A stretch of 64,000 bases of DNA. It comes from Paenibacillus humicus NBRC 102415. Its GTDB lineage: Bacteria > Bacillota > Bacilli > Paenibacillales > Paenibacillaceae. Position numbers and translations under genes: made by a program. Below, piece by piece: positions 46,312-54,978 of this stretch (position 1 is the stretch's first letter; the number at the start of each line of letters is the position of its first letter). The stretch covers positions 1-64,000 of the forward strand of contig NZ_BIMD01000013.1 of the NCBI RefSeq assembly GCF_004000905.1, read 5' to 3'. The notes under the pieces were generated by a model. The model saw only the letters and a program-made list of their open reading frames with translations. It was not told the DNA's origin and did not search any database.

Positions 46312-47340
46312 ATGGAAGATCATATGGGGGTTCAAGCTGAGCCGCGAACAGAGGCTCGAACAGAGGCTCAGACAGAGGCTCAGACAGAGGCTCAGACAGA
46401 GGCTCAATCAGAGACTCAAACAGTGGCTCGAACAGAGGCTCAGACAGATGCTTTGGTCGTAGTTCAAACAGAGCCTCGAACGGGTTGTCCAACCGCTGTC
46501 GATTCGAAGCTTCAGCCTGAGCTGGAGCTGGGCCGGGATGTCTGGACAGTGGGCGGGACAAGGCTCTCTTCGCGATTCTTCCTCGGAACGGGCCGTTTCC
46601 CGAGCCCGGCCGTCATGCAGCAGGCGCTCCGGGCAAGCGGTGCGGAGGTCATTACGTTCGCCGTCCGCCGCGTCAACCTGGAGCAGCTTGAAGACGATTC
46701 GATCCTGCAGCATCTGCCCGAAGAAAAGCGGATCTACCTCCCCAATACGTCGGGCGCAGGCAACGCGGACGAGGCGGTGAGGATCGCGCGCCTGGCCAGA
46801 GCGGCAGGGCTCGGCAGCTGGATCAAGGTGGAGATCAGCGCCGATTCCCGCACGCTGCTGCCCGACCCGCTGGAGACGCTGCGAGCGACGGAAAGGCTTG
46901 TCGCCGAAGGCTTTACGGTGCTGCCTTACACCTCCGACGACCCCATCCTCTGCCGGAGACTGGCCGAAGCCGGAGCGGCGGCCGTCATGCCGGGCGGCGC
47001 ACCGATCGGAACCGGGCTCGGCATCCTGAACCCGTACAACCTCGGACTGATCGCGGAGGAATCGCCGGTCCCCGTCATCGTGGACGCCGGAATCGGCTCG
47101 GCGAAGGACGCCGCTCAGGCGATGGAGCTGGGGGCATCGGCCGTGCTGGCCAATACGCCGGTGGCGCGGGCGGCTGATCCGGTGGCGATGGCCGAAGCGA
47201 TGGCGCTCGCGATTCGCGCCGGCCGGCTGGCCAGGCTGTCCGGCCGCATCCCCGCGCTTCCCTATGCTTCTGCGAGCAGCACGGAAGCAGGCGCTCTGTA
47301 CCCGCGCCAAGCCGATCGCTCGGGAGCGTGGAGGCTGTGA
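46312..47340 (+). CDS. thiG: Thiazole synthase ThiG with repeat-rich N-terminal extension
   Basis: A 342-residue protein. The ThiG barrel begins near residue 78 (VGGTRLSSRFFLGTGRFPSP) and continues with the Schiff-base Lys in GSWIKVEISAD, VLPYTSDDPILCRRLAEAG, AVMPGGAPIGTGLGI and VIVDAGIGSAKDAAQAMELG. It makes the thiazole phosphate using ThiS-thiocarboxylate and glycine imine from ThiO. The first 75 residues are not part of normal ThiG and contain tandem T-E-A-Q repeats. The ATG at 46312 follows GGGGGAGG; an internal start near the barrel is possible but has no clear site. Confidence 0.93.
   Translation: MEDHMGVQAEPRTEARTEAQTEAQTEAQTEAQSETQTVARTEAQTDALVVVQTEPRTGCPTAVDSKLQPELELGRDVWTVGGTRLSSRFFLGTGRFPSPAVMQQALRASGAEVITFAVRRVNLEQLEDDSILQHLPEEKRIYLPNTSGAGNADEAVRIARLARAAGLGSWIKVEISADSRTLLPDPLETLRATERLVAEGFTVLPYTSDDPILCRRLAEAGAAAVMPGGAPIGTGLGILNPYNLGLIAEESPVPVIVDAGIGSAKDAAQAMELGASAVLANTPVARAADPVAMAEAMALAIRAGRLARLSGRIPALPYASASSTEAGALYPRQADRSGAWRL
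46348..46452 (+). repeat. 12-bp tandem repeat inside thiG
   Basis: About nine units of ACAGAGGCTCAG, several identical, encode the TEAQ repeats in the ThiG extension. The unit is a multiple of three, so copy-number change keeps the frame. Confidence 0.9.
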
Positions 47341-48527
47341 AGGAAAGGGTGCTCATCCTCGGAGGCGGCATCATCGGGCTGAGCTGCGCTTACGAGGCGG
47401 CCAGAGGCGGAGGCCGCGAGGTGACCATCATTGAAAAGGGCGGCTTCGGCGGCCAGGCAACGGGAGCGGCGGCGGGCATGCTGGCACCGTTCTCGGAAAA
47501 TGCCGACCAGCCGGACGCTTTCTTCCATCTTTGCGCCGGCAGCCTGCTCCGTTACCCGGATTGGACGGCAGCAATCGAGGAAGCCAGCGGCATGAAGGCC
47601 GGGCTCAAGCGCACCGGCAGCGTCGGCGTCGCTTATCATGAAGCGGATCTGCTCCCGCTGCGCTCGAGACTGGACTGGCAGCGGGCGGCCGGCAGCGGAG
47701 CCGAGCTGCTGAGCGCCGCCGAGCTCGCCCGTATGGAGCCGCTTCTCGCGCGGGGAGCGGCGGGCGGCATCTACACGCCGTCCGAAGCCCATGTCGAGGC
47801 TCCCCGCCTCGCTGCAGCGCTGGCCGAGGCTTGCAGGCTGGCCGGGATCAGGATGATAGGCGGAGCCGGCAGCCTGCGGGAGCTTGCTTTGCGGACATCC
47901 GGTTCCGGGGAGCGGTCCGTCGCTCTCTCGACCGATTATTCCGGAGAGCACGAGGCGGACAGGCTGTTGATCTGTACCGGAGCCTGGTCCGGGGAATTCG
48001 AGGTGATGTTCGGCTTGCCGGAGTCCATTCATCCGATTCGCGGTCAGATCTGCGCTTTCGACGTGCCCGACGGAGCGGTCAGGCATATGGTGTTTTCGAG
48101 TCAGGCCTATTGGGTCGGCAAATCGGGGAACGCCCTCGTATGCGGAGCTTCCGAAGATGTTGCCGGATTCGACGCCTCGGTCACGGAGAAGGGAATCGGG
48201 CGGCTGGAGCGGTGGAGCAGCCGGATATTCCCTTTCCTGGAAGGCGCGCGACCAAAGCTGCGCTGGGCCGGGCTGAGGCCGGCCACACGCGACGGGCGTC
48301 CAATGATCGGCGCCTTGAGCGATCATCCCCAGGTCATCGTGGCGGCCGGCCATTACCGAAACGGCATACTGCTTGCACCTGCGACCGCTGCGGCCGTAGG
48401 GGAGCTGCTGGATGGAACGAAGCCGGAATGGATCGCCTCCTTCTCCCCGGAACGATTCGCGGCAGCGGCCAGAGGCGGCGCGGAGACTGGTCGAAACCTT
48501 CCGATGAGGGAGGAATTCCTTTGCTAG
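47337..48527 (+). CDS. thiO: Glycine oxidase ThiO
   Basis: A 396-residue FAD-dependent oxidase of the DAO family. VLILGGGIIGLSCAYEAARG binds FAD, GGQATGAAAGMLAPFSE follows, and PKLRWAGLRPATRDGRPMIG and AAGHYRNGILLAPATA close the fold, as in Bacillus ThiO. It oxidises glycine to the imine used by ThiG. The GTG start at 47337 overlaps the thiG stop (GTGA), with GGGAG 10 bases upstream; a GTG at 47328 is also in frame. Confidence 0.93.
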   Translation: MKERVLILGGGIIGLSCAYEAARGGGREVTIIEKGGFGGQATGAAAGMLAPFSENADQPDAFFHLCAGSLLRYPDWTAAIEEASGMKAGLKRTGSVGVAYHEADLLPLRSRLDWQRAAGSGAELLSAAELARMEPLLARGAAGGIYTPSEAHVEAPRLAAALAEACRLAGIRMIGGAGSLRELALRTSGSGERSVALSTDYSGEHEADRLLICTGAWSGEFEVMFGLPESIHPIRGQICAFDVPDGAVRHMVFSSQAYWVGKSGNALVCGASEDVAGFDASVTEKGIGRLERWSSRIFPFLEGARPKLRWAGLRPATRDGRPMIGALSDHPQVIVAAGHYRNGILLAPATAAAVGELLDGTKPEWIASFSPERFAAAARGGAETGRNLPMREEFLC

Positions 48528-49384
48528 AGACTGCTGTCGGGCAAGGCGACGGGCTGCGGGGAGGCGGCATCCGGAAAGTGCTGACGATCGCAGGCTCGGA
48601 TTCCGGTGGAGGCGCAGGCATTCAAGCGGATCTGAAGACGTTCCAGGAGCTCGGCACATTCGGCATGAGCGTCATCACTGCGGTGACGGCGCAAAATACG
48701 GTCGGCGTGCACGGAGTCTACCCCCTTCCGGTTGAAGCGGTAGAGGCTCAGCTCGACGCCGTCTTGGGCGATATCGGAGCCGATGCCGTCAAGACGGGCA
48801 TGCTGTTCTCGCCGGAGATCATCCATGCGGCAGCTTCCAGGCTGGAGAAGGCCGCGGCCATCAAGCTCGTGGTCGATCCCGTCATGATCTCCAAGCACGG
48901 ATCTCCGCTGCTGCGGGAGGATGCGGCTGAAGCGCTTCGCCTGCGGCTTCTGCCTCTGGCGGAAGTCGTTACGCCTAATATTCCGGAGGCCTGCGCCTTG
49001 CTCGGTCTGAAAGAAAGGGAGATTGGAAGCCTTGAGGCGATGAAGGACGCTTCCAAGGAAATGCTGGGATTCGGGTGCAGGCATGTCTTTCTTAAAGGCG
49101 GCCATCTGGCCGGAACGGAAGCGGCCGCCGACGTTCTCCTATCTTCCTCTTATCCGAATGACCCCGTCGTGCTGACAGCTTCGCGCATTCCGACTGTCCA
49201 TACCCATGGGACGGGCTGCACGATTGCCTCCGCGCTTGCCGCACTGCTTGCAAGAGGCCTGGACATGGAGGAGGCGGCAAGGGGGGCCAAGGCGTTCACG
49301 CTTGCGGCGATCGCATCGGGCGGGCCGCTAGGAGCGGGCACGGGCGCGCTCTGGCATGCCGCCTGGCGCAGCGAGGACAGCTGA
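48521..49384 (+). CDS. thiD: Hydroxymethylpyrimidine (phosphate) kinase ThiD
   Basis: A 287-residue ribokinase-fold kinase that phosphorylates HMP and HMP-phosphate. VLTIAGSDSGGGAGIQADLKT is the family opening. MSVITAVTAQNTVGV, VDPVMISKHG, TPNIPEACALL, VFLKGGH and the anion-hole THGTGCTIASALAA follow. The TTG start overlaps the thiO end by 7 bases, with GGGAGG 7 bases upstream. It is last in the operon; no clear T-run terminator follows. Confidence 0.93.
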   Translation: MLETAVGQGDGLRGGGIRKVLTIAGSDSGGGAGIQADLKTFQELGTFGMSVITAVTAQNTVGVHGVYPLPVEAVEAQLDAVLGDIGADAVKTGMLFSPEIIHAAASRLEKAAAIKLVVDPVMISKHGSPLLREDAAEALRLRLLPLAEVVTPNIPEACALLGLKEREIGSLEAMKDASKEMLGFGCRHVFLKGGHLAGTEAAADVLLSSSYPNDPVVLTASRIPTVHTHGTGCTIASALAALLARGLDMEEAARGAKAFTLAAIASGGPLGAGTGALWHAAWRSEDS

Positions 49385-49432
49385 ATTTCCGGGCTGCTTG
49401 CAACGTCATGGTATCCGCCTGCCGGGCAGCCG

Positions 49433-49441
49433 CATAGGATA
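49433..49441 (+). promoter_or_regulatory. Sporulation-type -10 (CATANNNTA) before the WIA-domain gene
   Basis: CATAGGATA matches the late mother-cell sigma (SigE/SigK) -10 pattern and lies 33 bases before the start codon. No clear -35 was found, so this is suggestive only. Confidence 0.4.
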
Positions 49442-49473
49442 ACAGTACTATGCATTGGTGGAGGAGCTTGACG

Positions 49474-50262
49474 ATGAAAACGAACGGAAGGCCCGCAAAG
49501 GGCAGCAAACCTTATGTACCCGGCGGAGCGCCGCTCGCGCCGAAAGCCAGGAGCCAGCAGGGAGGCAGAGGCAGGCAATCTTCAAAGCCTTTATACCACT
49601 ATGACAATCCGAACATATCGGAAATCGACTGGCTGGACGACATTCCCGCTTCTATTCGCGTCCCGTTGGCGGCCAAGGAAAGCCGAGTCCCCAAAGTCAG
49701 GCTTCACGGCGTTGCCTTGGAGAGCGTTTCGGACACGCTGCCCTGGGCCGGAACGGAGCCGGAAGCTGAATTCAAGCCGTCTGCGCCATCAGATGCAGAC
49801 GCCGCTTTGTCCAGGATCGGGGATCAGCCGGAGGAACTTCCGGCGGAAAAAGAGCAGCCCGGATATGACGTGAGCGAGATCCGTTACAGCTCGGCGTTGT
49901 CCGTCCGAGCGCCGAGCACAGCGCGGCTGCTGCCGCGGCAGGCGTTGGCCGCAGACGACGGGCCAGCCTCGCCTGATGACGAAGCAGGGCAGTCCCCAAA
50001 AGGAGCCGGCGTGCAGCACGGAACGATTCCGTTCGCTTTTCGCGACCGCGCCAGAATCGACCTGATCATTCCGCTCCAGACTCCGTTCATGGACAGCGAA
50101 TATTCGTTCGTCTGCTCCCTCGACGTTCCCCATTGCCACGCTGTCGTGCGCGCCAAGCTGACGGCAGAGGCGGTAGTCACCCTCATCCGCACGCAGGAAG
50201 AGGGCAATGCCCGGGGCCGAATCGATTGGATCGCCGCCGGCAGGCTGCAGGAAGGGATCTGA
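49474..50262 (+). CDS. Surface protein with C-terminal WIA-G domain
   Basis: A 262-residue protein. The N-terminal 40 residues are basic (KTNGRPAKGSK, KARSQQGGRGRQ), the middle is acidic and probably disordered, and the last 85 residues (IPFAFRDRARIDLIIPL to GRIDWIAAGRL) form the same domain as the C-terminus of the fibre protein at 1-1124. Shared positions include PFAF-DR, Y-(IF)-(AV), A-(IV)-(KR)-AK, (LV)IRT and I-(ND)-WIA-G. The domain is probably a small beta-sandwich head; its ligand is unknown. The gene is preceded by a sporulation-type -10 and starts the glycosylation locus. RBS GGAGGAG. Confidence 0.7.
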   Translation: MKTNGRPAKGSKPYVPGGAPLAPKARSQQGGRGRQSSKPLYHYDNPNISEIDWLDDIPASIRVPLAAKESRVPKVRLHGVALESVSDTLPWAGTEPEAEFKPSAPSDADAALSRIGDQPEELPAEKEQPGYDVSEIRYSSALSVRAPSTARLLPRQALAADDGPASPDDEAGQSPKGAGVQHGTIPFAFRDRARIDLIIPLQTPFMDSEYSFVCSLDVPHCHAVVRAKLTAEAVVTLIRTQEEGNARGRIDWIAAGRLQEGI

Positions 50263-50384
50263 ACGCGGTCGGGCAGCCGTCTCCGTTTCCCGGTAATGGG
50301 TGGAGAGCCGGAGGCGGATCGGGGAAACAAGAGAACAAGAGGTGAAGGGGATTCAATGAATAAATGACCCCATAAATCAGGGGA

Positions 50385-50475
50385 TGGATGAATTGAAGAA
50401 TGAATCGAAAAATCGATGCCGATGGATGAATCGATAGATCGATGGATCGATGAATCGATGAGTCGGTGAATGGAT
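50385..50475. repeat. Degenerate GATCGATGAATC-type simple repeat
   Basis: Runs of ATGGATGAATCGAT and ATCGATGG alternate over about 90 bases in the gap after the WIA-domain gene. The period is about 4 and 8-12 bases and the order is irregular. No gene is supported between 50263 and 50672 apart from this repeat and a terminator. Confidence 0.7.
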
Positions 50476-50537
50476 GACGGCCGAATTCAATGGTTCGTTC
50501 GAAGACAAATCGACAAACGAATAAAATGGGCTGCTGA

Positions 50538-50585
50538 AAGAGCTGTGCGGACGTCATCTCGGGATGACGCGGCGCAGCTCTTTTT
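50538..50585 (+). terminator. Terminator ahead of the first GT2 gene
   Basis: AGAGCTG and CAGCTCT, with an inner CGTCAT/ATGACG stem, are followed by TTTTT. Confidence 0.8.
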
Positions 50586-50672
50586 GATTCCTTTTCTCCC
50601 CGGTTATCCCGCCTGTACAAATGCCGTGCCATCGTTCCCGCTCTCTCATAAGCTGGCAAGTAGTGAGGTGAA

Positions 50673-51644
50673 ATGATGAGAGACGCACGCTCGAGAAGCC
50701 AAGGCGGACGTCGGGAAGGGGCAGGAGCCCCGCGAAGGAACGATGGCGCCGGGAGGCCAGGCGGCTTCGCGGCTAAGGTCCGGCCTGCCGGTATGGGAAA
50801 GGGCGGGAATGGACGCCGGTCGCCTGGCAAGCTTCCAGCCTCCGGCCCGACTTCCGCATTCGGAGCGGAAGCCCGCGATTCAGACGGCGCACCGCCCTTC
50901 TTGTCGGTCATTATTCCGGTCATGAATGAACGGCGGACGATTGCCGCCGTGTTGAAGCAGGCTGCGAGAATCCATCCGCACACGGAGCTGATTGTCGTCG
51001 CCAACGGTTCCACCGACGGATCTGCGGAAGCAGCCGAACGCTGCGGCGCCAAGGTGATCCGATACCTGAGTCCTCTCGGACACGATGTCGGACGCGCCAT
51101 AGGCGCCCGTGCCGCCCAAGGAGAGATCCTTCTGTTCCTGGACGGAGATATGGTGCTGTCCGCCGTCAAGCTGAGGCCGTTCGTCGATGTCATTGCCCGC
51201 GGGCGAGCGGATGTCGCCTTGAACGATTACTCCGGTCCTGTCCATACATCCCGGGTTCATCCCGTCGTGCTGGCGAAGCATGCGCTCAACGAGATGCTCG
51301 GCCGGCCCGATCTCAAAGGAACCTCGCTCACCGCCGTCCCCCACGCGATGTCGAGGCGCGCATTGTCGGTCATCGGATCGGAATCGCTGCTCGTTCCGCC
51401 TCTTGCCCACGCCAAGGCGGCAGCGGCGGGACTGAGGATCGTCCTGCCGATCCGTGTCGATGTCGGCCGCTGCAACCGGCCGCGCCGCGAGCGCGAGCGG
51501 TCAAGGCCGCTTCACCGGCTCATAATCGGGGATCATCTCGAAGCGATCGCCTGGCTGTCGAGGCAAGCTGCGTCCGATAAAGAAGCTCCTGTCCTTCCCG
51601 AGTCCGACGGTGCGGAAACCGGACATGGGGGAGGGACGGAATGA
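50673..51644 (+). CDS. GT2 glycosyltransferase with basic N-terminal tail
   Basis: A 323-residue GT-A glycosyltransferase. The first 70 residues are Arg/Gly-rich and disordered (RSRSQGGRREGAG, GKGGNGRRSPGK). The catalytic domain begins PFLSVIIPVMNERRTI and has VVANGSTDGS and the metal-binding DGDM in EILLFLDGDMVLS. The domain is short (about 220 residues) and has no membrane helix. It overlaps the next gene by 4 bases. Given the locus, it probably adds sugar to a spore-surface protein or glycan; donor and acceptor are unknown. RBS GAGGTG. Confidence 0.8.
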   Translation: MMRDARSRSQGGRREGAGAPRRNDGAGRPGGFAAKVRPAGMGKGGNGRRSPGKLPASGPTSAFGAEARDSDGAPPFLSVIIPVMNERRTIAAVLKQAARIHPHTELIVVANGSTDGSAEAAERCGAKVIRYLSPLGHDVGRAIGARAAQGEILLFLDGDMVLSAVKLRPFVDVIARGRADVALNDYSGPVHTSRVHPVVLAKHALNEMLGRPDLKGTSLTAVPHAMSRRALSVIGSESLLVPPLAHAKAAAAGLRIVLPIRVDVGRCNRPRRERERSRPLHRLIIGDHLEAIAWLSRQAASDKEAPVLPESDGAETGHGGGTE

Positions 51645-52669
51645 TGCAGGGCGGCAGGACGGTCCGTCCGGGGACAGGGAGACAGGACGGCAGAGGGTCC
51701 GGATATGGAAGGACCGGCAGGGCAAAGGCAGCCGGCAACGGCAGAACGACAAGCCCGAACGAAAAAGGCAAAGCCGGCAGCAAAGCCGATCCAACCCGCT
51801 ATCGAAGCGGCAAAGCCGGCCGAACCCGCTATCGCAGCAGGAAAACCAATCCAACCCGCGATCGCAGCAGCGGAGGCAATAGCGCGGTCTATCCCGGCTG
51901 GAAGCCTCTCTCCGCCGCTGTCGTGGCCGGGAGCGACGCCGGACAGCTGGCCGAAGCTGCGGAGATCATGCGGCGGAAAGGGTTCAGCCCGGTCATTGAA
52001 ATGCTCTACCGTGCAGGCAGCCGGCTTGGCGGAGCCGGGGAGACTGAAGCAGCTTCGAACCGGTCCGAAGCCGACGTGCGCCATCCCGATCTCGATGCCA
52101 TTCATGTCCATGAAGCGCTGGCGGCTGGTTCCGTTCTTGCAGCCGCCTCGGAGAAGGATGCCGTCCTGTATGCGGATGCCGGGCTCGGAGCCGATGCGCT
52201 TGCCCGGCTGCCGGCGCAGGCTCTCATTGCCAAAGCCGTTTCCTCCCGCCGGCCATGTGCCGCGGTTCCGTCAAGCACAAGCCGCGCGGTCCCGTTCTCG
52301 AGCTGGAGCAAGTCCATGGTTCTGAGCGCCTTCATGCACTGGTCGCTCGGAGAAGAGACGCGCAGCTTCGCGTCGATGGAACGGGCCGTTTTCGCTCTGA
52401 ACCGCAAAGCCGCGGAGCTGCTTCAAGGGGATGCGCTTGCCGATCCGGCCGAAGCATTGGCGACGCTGCTGGCGGCAGGGGGGAAGGCGGTCACGGTAAC
52501 GGCGCCGGCAGCCGCTGCGCGAAGCGCGCGCGCAGGGAAGCCGCTTCCGGAGGAGGGCGTCCGCTGCGCCCAAGCCGTTGTACGGATTCTAGAAAGGAAA
52601 GGCGGGCCGAGATCCGCCTTCCCGGATTACGACCGCCGCCGCGATGTCGCAGGAAAAGAGTCTGATTAG
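51641..52669 (+). CDS. Unrecognised protein with basic repeat tail
   Basis: A 342-residue protein with no family I recognise. Residues 1-about 85 are basic low complexity, including three similar blocks NPTRYRSGKAG / RTRYRSRKT / NPTRDRSSGG coded by about 30-bp DNA repeats. Residues about 90-340 are Ala-rich and look folded (KPLSAAVVAGSDAGQLAEAA, IHVHEALAAGSVLAAASEKD, ERAVFALNRKAAELLQGDAL). Translational coupling to the GT2 gene (ATGA overlap, GGGGGAGG site) suggests that the two work together, perhaps as enzyme and partner. Confidence 0.6.
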   Translation: MMQGGRTVRPGTGRQDGRGSGYGRTGRAKAAGNGRTTSPNEKGKAGSKADPTRYRSGKAGRTRYRSRKTNPTRDRSSGGNSAVYPGWKPLSAAVVAGSDAGQLAEAAEIMRRKGFSPVIEMLYRAGSRLGGAGETEAASNRSEADVRHPDLDAIHVHEALAAGSVLAAASEKDAVLYADAGLGADALARLPAQALIAKAVSSRRPCAAVPSSTSRAVPFSSWSKSMVLSAFMHWSLGEETRSFASMERAVFALNRKAAELLQGDALADPAEALATLLAAGGKAVTVTAPAAAARSARAGKPLPEEGVRCAQAVVRILERKGGPRSAFPDYDRRRDVAGKESD

Positions 52670-52705
52670 CGCATTTGCTTAAAGAAGAGAAGGAGTGAAC
52701 GTCTG

Positions 52706-53437
52706 TTGAAAGCCATTCTGCTTGCAGGAGGAACCGGTACCCGGCTGATGCCGCTGACGGGACTGATGAACAAACACTTGCTCCCGGTGTACAACTATCC
52801 GATGATCCACTACGCCGTGAATACGCTCGCGGCGGCGGGAGCGGATGAAATTCTCTTCATTACGGGCCGCCGCTCGGCGGGAATGTTCATCGAGTATTTC
52901 GGCAGCGGCCGCGGGCACGGGGCATCGATAACCTATCTCATCCAGGAGGAGGCCGGAGGCATCGCCCAGGCTCTTGAGCTGGCGAAGCCCTATGTCGGCA
53001 AGGAAGAGAAGTTCCTGATGCTGCTTGGCGACAATCTGGTCGACGACTCCCTCGAGCCCTATGTGAAGGCATACGAGAAGGAGCCTGCCGGAAGCGCGAT
53101 GGTTCTGCTCAAGGAAGTTCCCGATCCGGAAAGGTACGGGGTGCCGGTGTTCGATGAAGGCGGAAAGATACTCCGAATCGAGGAGAAGCCGGCCGCTCCC
53201 GCTTGCAGCTACAGCGTGACCGGCATCTATCTCTACGACGGCAGCGTCTTCGACGTCGTCTCCGCGATCGCTCCTTCAGGAAGAGGGGAGCTTGAAATCA
53301 CGGACGTCAACAATGTCTACGCGGCCGCAGGCAAGCTGGCGCATGCGATGCTGCAGGGCTGGTGGGCGGATGCAGGGACGTTCGATTCTCTTCTTGAAGC
53401 AGCCCGGCACAAGAAGGATGGAGAGGGACAGAAATGA
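52706..53437 (+). CDS. Sugar-1-phosphate nucleotidyltransferase (RmlA-like)
   Basis: A 243-residue nucleotidyltransferase. KAILLAGGTGTRLMPLTGLMNKHLLPVYN is the nucleotide-binding opening, with LMLLGDNLVDDSL and RIEEKPAAP following, as in glucose-1-phosphate thymidylyl- or uridylyltransferases. It makes an NDP-sugar from NTP and a sugar-1-phosphate; the exact sugar is not clear. No rmlBCD set is nearby in recognisable form. The TTG start has AAGGAG 10 bases upstream. Confidence 0.88.
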   Translation: MKAILLAGGTGTRLMPLTGLMNKHLLPVYNYPMIHYAVNTLAAAGADEILFITGRRSAGMFIEYFGSGRGHGASITYLIQEEAGGIAQALELAKPYVGKEEKFLMLLGDNLVDDSLEPYVKAYEKEPAGSAMVLLKEVPDPERYGVPVFDEGGKILRIEEKPAAPACSYSVTGIYLYDGSVFDVVSAIAPSGRGELEITDVNNVYAAAGKLAHAMLQGWWADAGTFDSLLEAARHKKDGEGQK

Positions 53438-53489
53438 GAGCCTGCTCCAGGAGCGGCTGCCGGAACGTGGCCAAGGAGGCCGCAGCTCC

Positions 53490-54929
53490 GTGAGCGGGCG
53501 GCGAGGCGCTTCCAGAACCGTTCCAGCAGCCGCATCAAATGCGATGAAAGCAGTTCCGGCAATGCCGTCCCTAGCGGCAAATGCGGCGGATGCGCCAGAG
53601 GAGGCGCCGCAGACGCGCGCTCCCGGATGGCAGGAAGGCTACGATCACGGCTTCGAAGCCGGGAAGGCAGCCTTGGGGCAGCGATGGCCGGGCACGAGCA
53701 TCATCATTCCGACCTACAACAAGCGGGACTACCTGGTCCGCTGCCTGGACAGCATTCGGAGGCATACTCCAGAGCCATACGAAATCATCGTCGTGGACAA
53801 TGCCTCGGCGGACGGGACGGCCGCCATGCTGGAAACCTATTCGCTGCTGCTTGGCCCGGGCAAGCTCCGCTTCCGGGTCATGGACCGCAATCTCGGTTTT
53901 GCGGGAGCGGTCAACCGCGGCCTCATGATGGCCAGAGGCGACAGGCTGCTGCTGCTCAACAACGACACGCTGGTGACGGAGCGCTGGCTGGATAACCTGA
54001 CGGCCTGCCTGGAACGAAGTCCCTCCGCCGGCATCGTCGGTCCCGTCACCAACTTCATCAGCGGCAGCCAGCTCGTGAAGGTTCCCTATCGTTCGATCAG
54101 GGGGATGGATGTCTGGGCTCGGGGCCGCAACAAGCCGGATTCGCGGCGCTGGAAAGAGACGGCGAGACTGACCGGCTTCTGCATGCTGATGCGCCGCTCC
54201 TTGTGGGAGGCGATCGGGTACTTCGACGAGGGTTATCAGGTAGGAAACTACGAGGATGACGATTTCTGCCTGCGCGCGAGGCTGCTGAGCCTGCGGCTGT
54301 ACATTGCGGGAGACTGCTTCATTCATCATTTCGGCAGCGTCACGGTGCGGGAGGAAGCCCGCATGACGGCCATCACCGACAGCAACCGGCTCTTTTACAA
54401 GGCCAAATGGGAGGATCCGGCGGGCGTTCTTCGGGCGCCGTCGGCGAAGGATCCGGAACTGGCGAAGCCGGCTGGCGAGGCGTCCTTCTATCCAGGCGGG
54501 GTCGCTGCGGAAGGGGCCGACGGAACGGTCTGGTGGCTGGAGAGGGGAGTCCGCTGGAAAATCGAGGGAGGCTGGGAGCTTCCTTCCGTCCGCTTGGGAA
54601 GGCCCGTGCTGAGCCGCTACCGCCCGGCTGCGGCAACGATCGCTTCCAGCATCGCGGCTTCCCGCTGGAGAAGCGAGAAGTCCGCCCCGTCCCTGCCGCT
54701 GGACGGGGAGAGCTCAACCGGCGATTTTCCACCGCCCTATGCGGCATGGCTGAACGGCTCCCTTGCTTATGTGGAAGAGGGGCGGCGCAGGACCGTTCTC
54801 AACCCGGCGGCCGCGGAGCGCTGGGGGCTTCATCTTAAGCCCCTGATGCCTGAGGCGGATGCCGCTGCGGCGCTGCTACCGGCCGGGCTGCCTGTTATTG
54901 CTCCCCCTCTGCTGTACCAGCGTCTATGA
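53490..54929 (+). CDS. GT2 glycosyltransferase with glycine-repeat N-terminus
   Basis: A 479-residue protein. Residues 1-45 are Ala-rich. Residues 46-58 read GWQEGYDHGFEAG, glycine at every fourth position. The GT-A domain follows: SIIIPTYNKRDYL, EIIVVDNASADGT, VMDRNLGFAGAVNRGL, LLLLNNDTLV, then TGFCMLMRRSLWEAIGYFDE and DDDFCLRARL, as in rhamnosyltransferase-like GT2 enzymes. The last 110 residues resemble a small repeat domain (VWWLERGVRWKIEGGW, AAWLNGSLAYVEEGRRR). The GTG start was chosen for a perfect AAGGAGG 10 bases upstream; the frame stays open further upstream. Confidence 0.82.
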   Translation: MSGRRGASRTVPAAASNAMKAVPAMPSLAANAADAPEEAPQTRAPGWQEGYDHGFEAGKAALGQRWPGTSIIIPTYNKRDYLVRCLDSIRRHTPEPYEIIVVDNASADGTAAMLETYSLLLGPGKLRFRVMDRNLGFAGAVNRGLMMARGDRLLLLNNDTLVTERWLDNLTACLERSPSAGIVGPVTNFISGSQLVKVPYRSIRGMDVWARGRNKPDSRRWKETARLTGFCMLMRRSLWEAIGYFDEGYQVGNYEDDDFCLRARLLSLRLYIAGDCFIHHFGSVTVREEARMTAITDSNRLFYKAKWEDPAGVLRAPSAKDPELAKPAGEASFYPGGVAAEGADGTVWWLERGVRWKIEGGWELPSVRLGRPVLSRYRPAAATIASSIAASRWRSEKSAPSLPLDGESSTGDFPPPYAAWLNGSLAYVEEGRRRTVLNPAAAERWGLHLKPLMPEADAAAALLPAGLPVIAPPLLYQRL

Positions 54930-54978
54930 AATCATGCGGCGGGACAAGGGCTTACAAGGATTCCAAGGAGGATATTTC

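Noticed and set aside
46348-46452. CRISPR or intergenic repeat in the thi operon
   Set aside because: The 12-bp units are in frame with thiG and adjacent without spacers.
49384-49432. Terminator directly after thiD
   Set aside because: GGCTGC and GCAGCC could pair across a long loop, but no T-run follows, so I do not call it.
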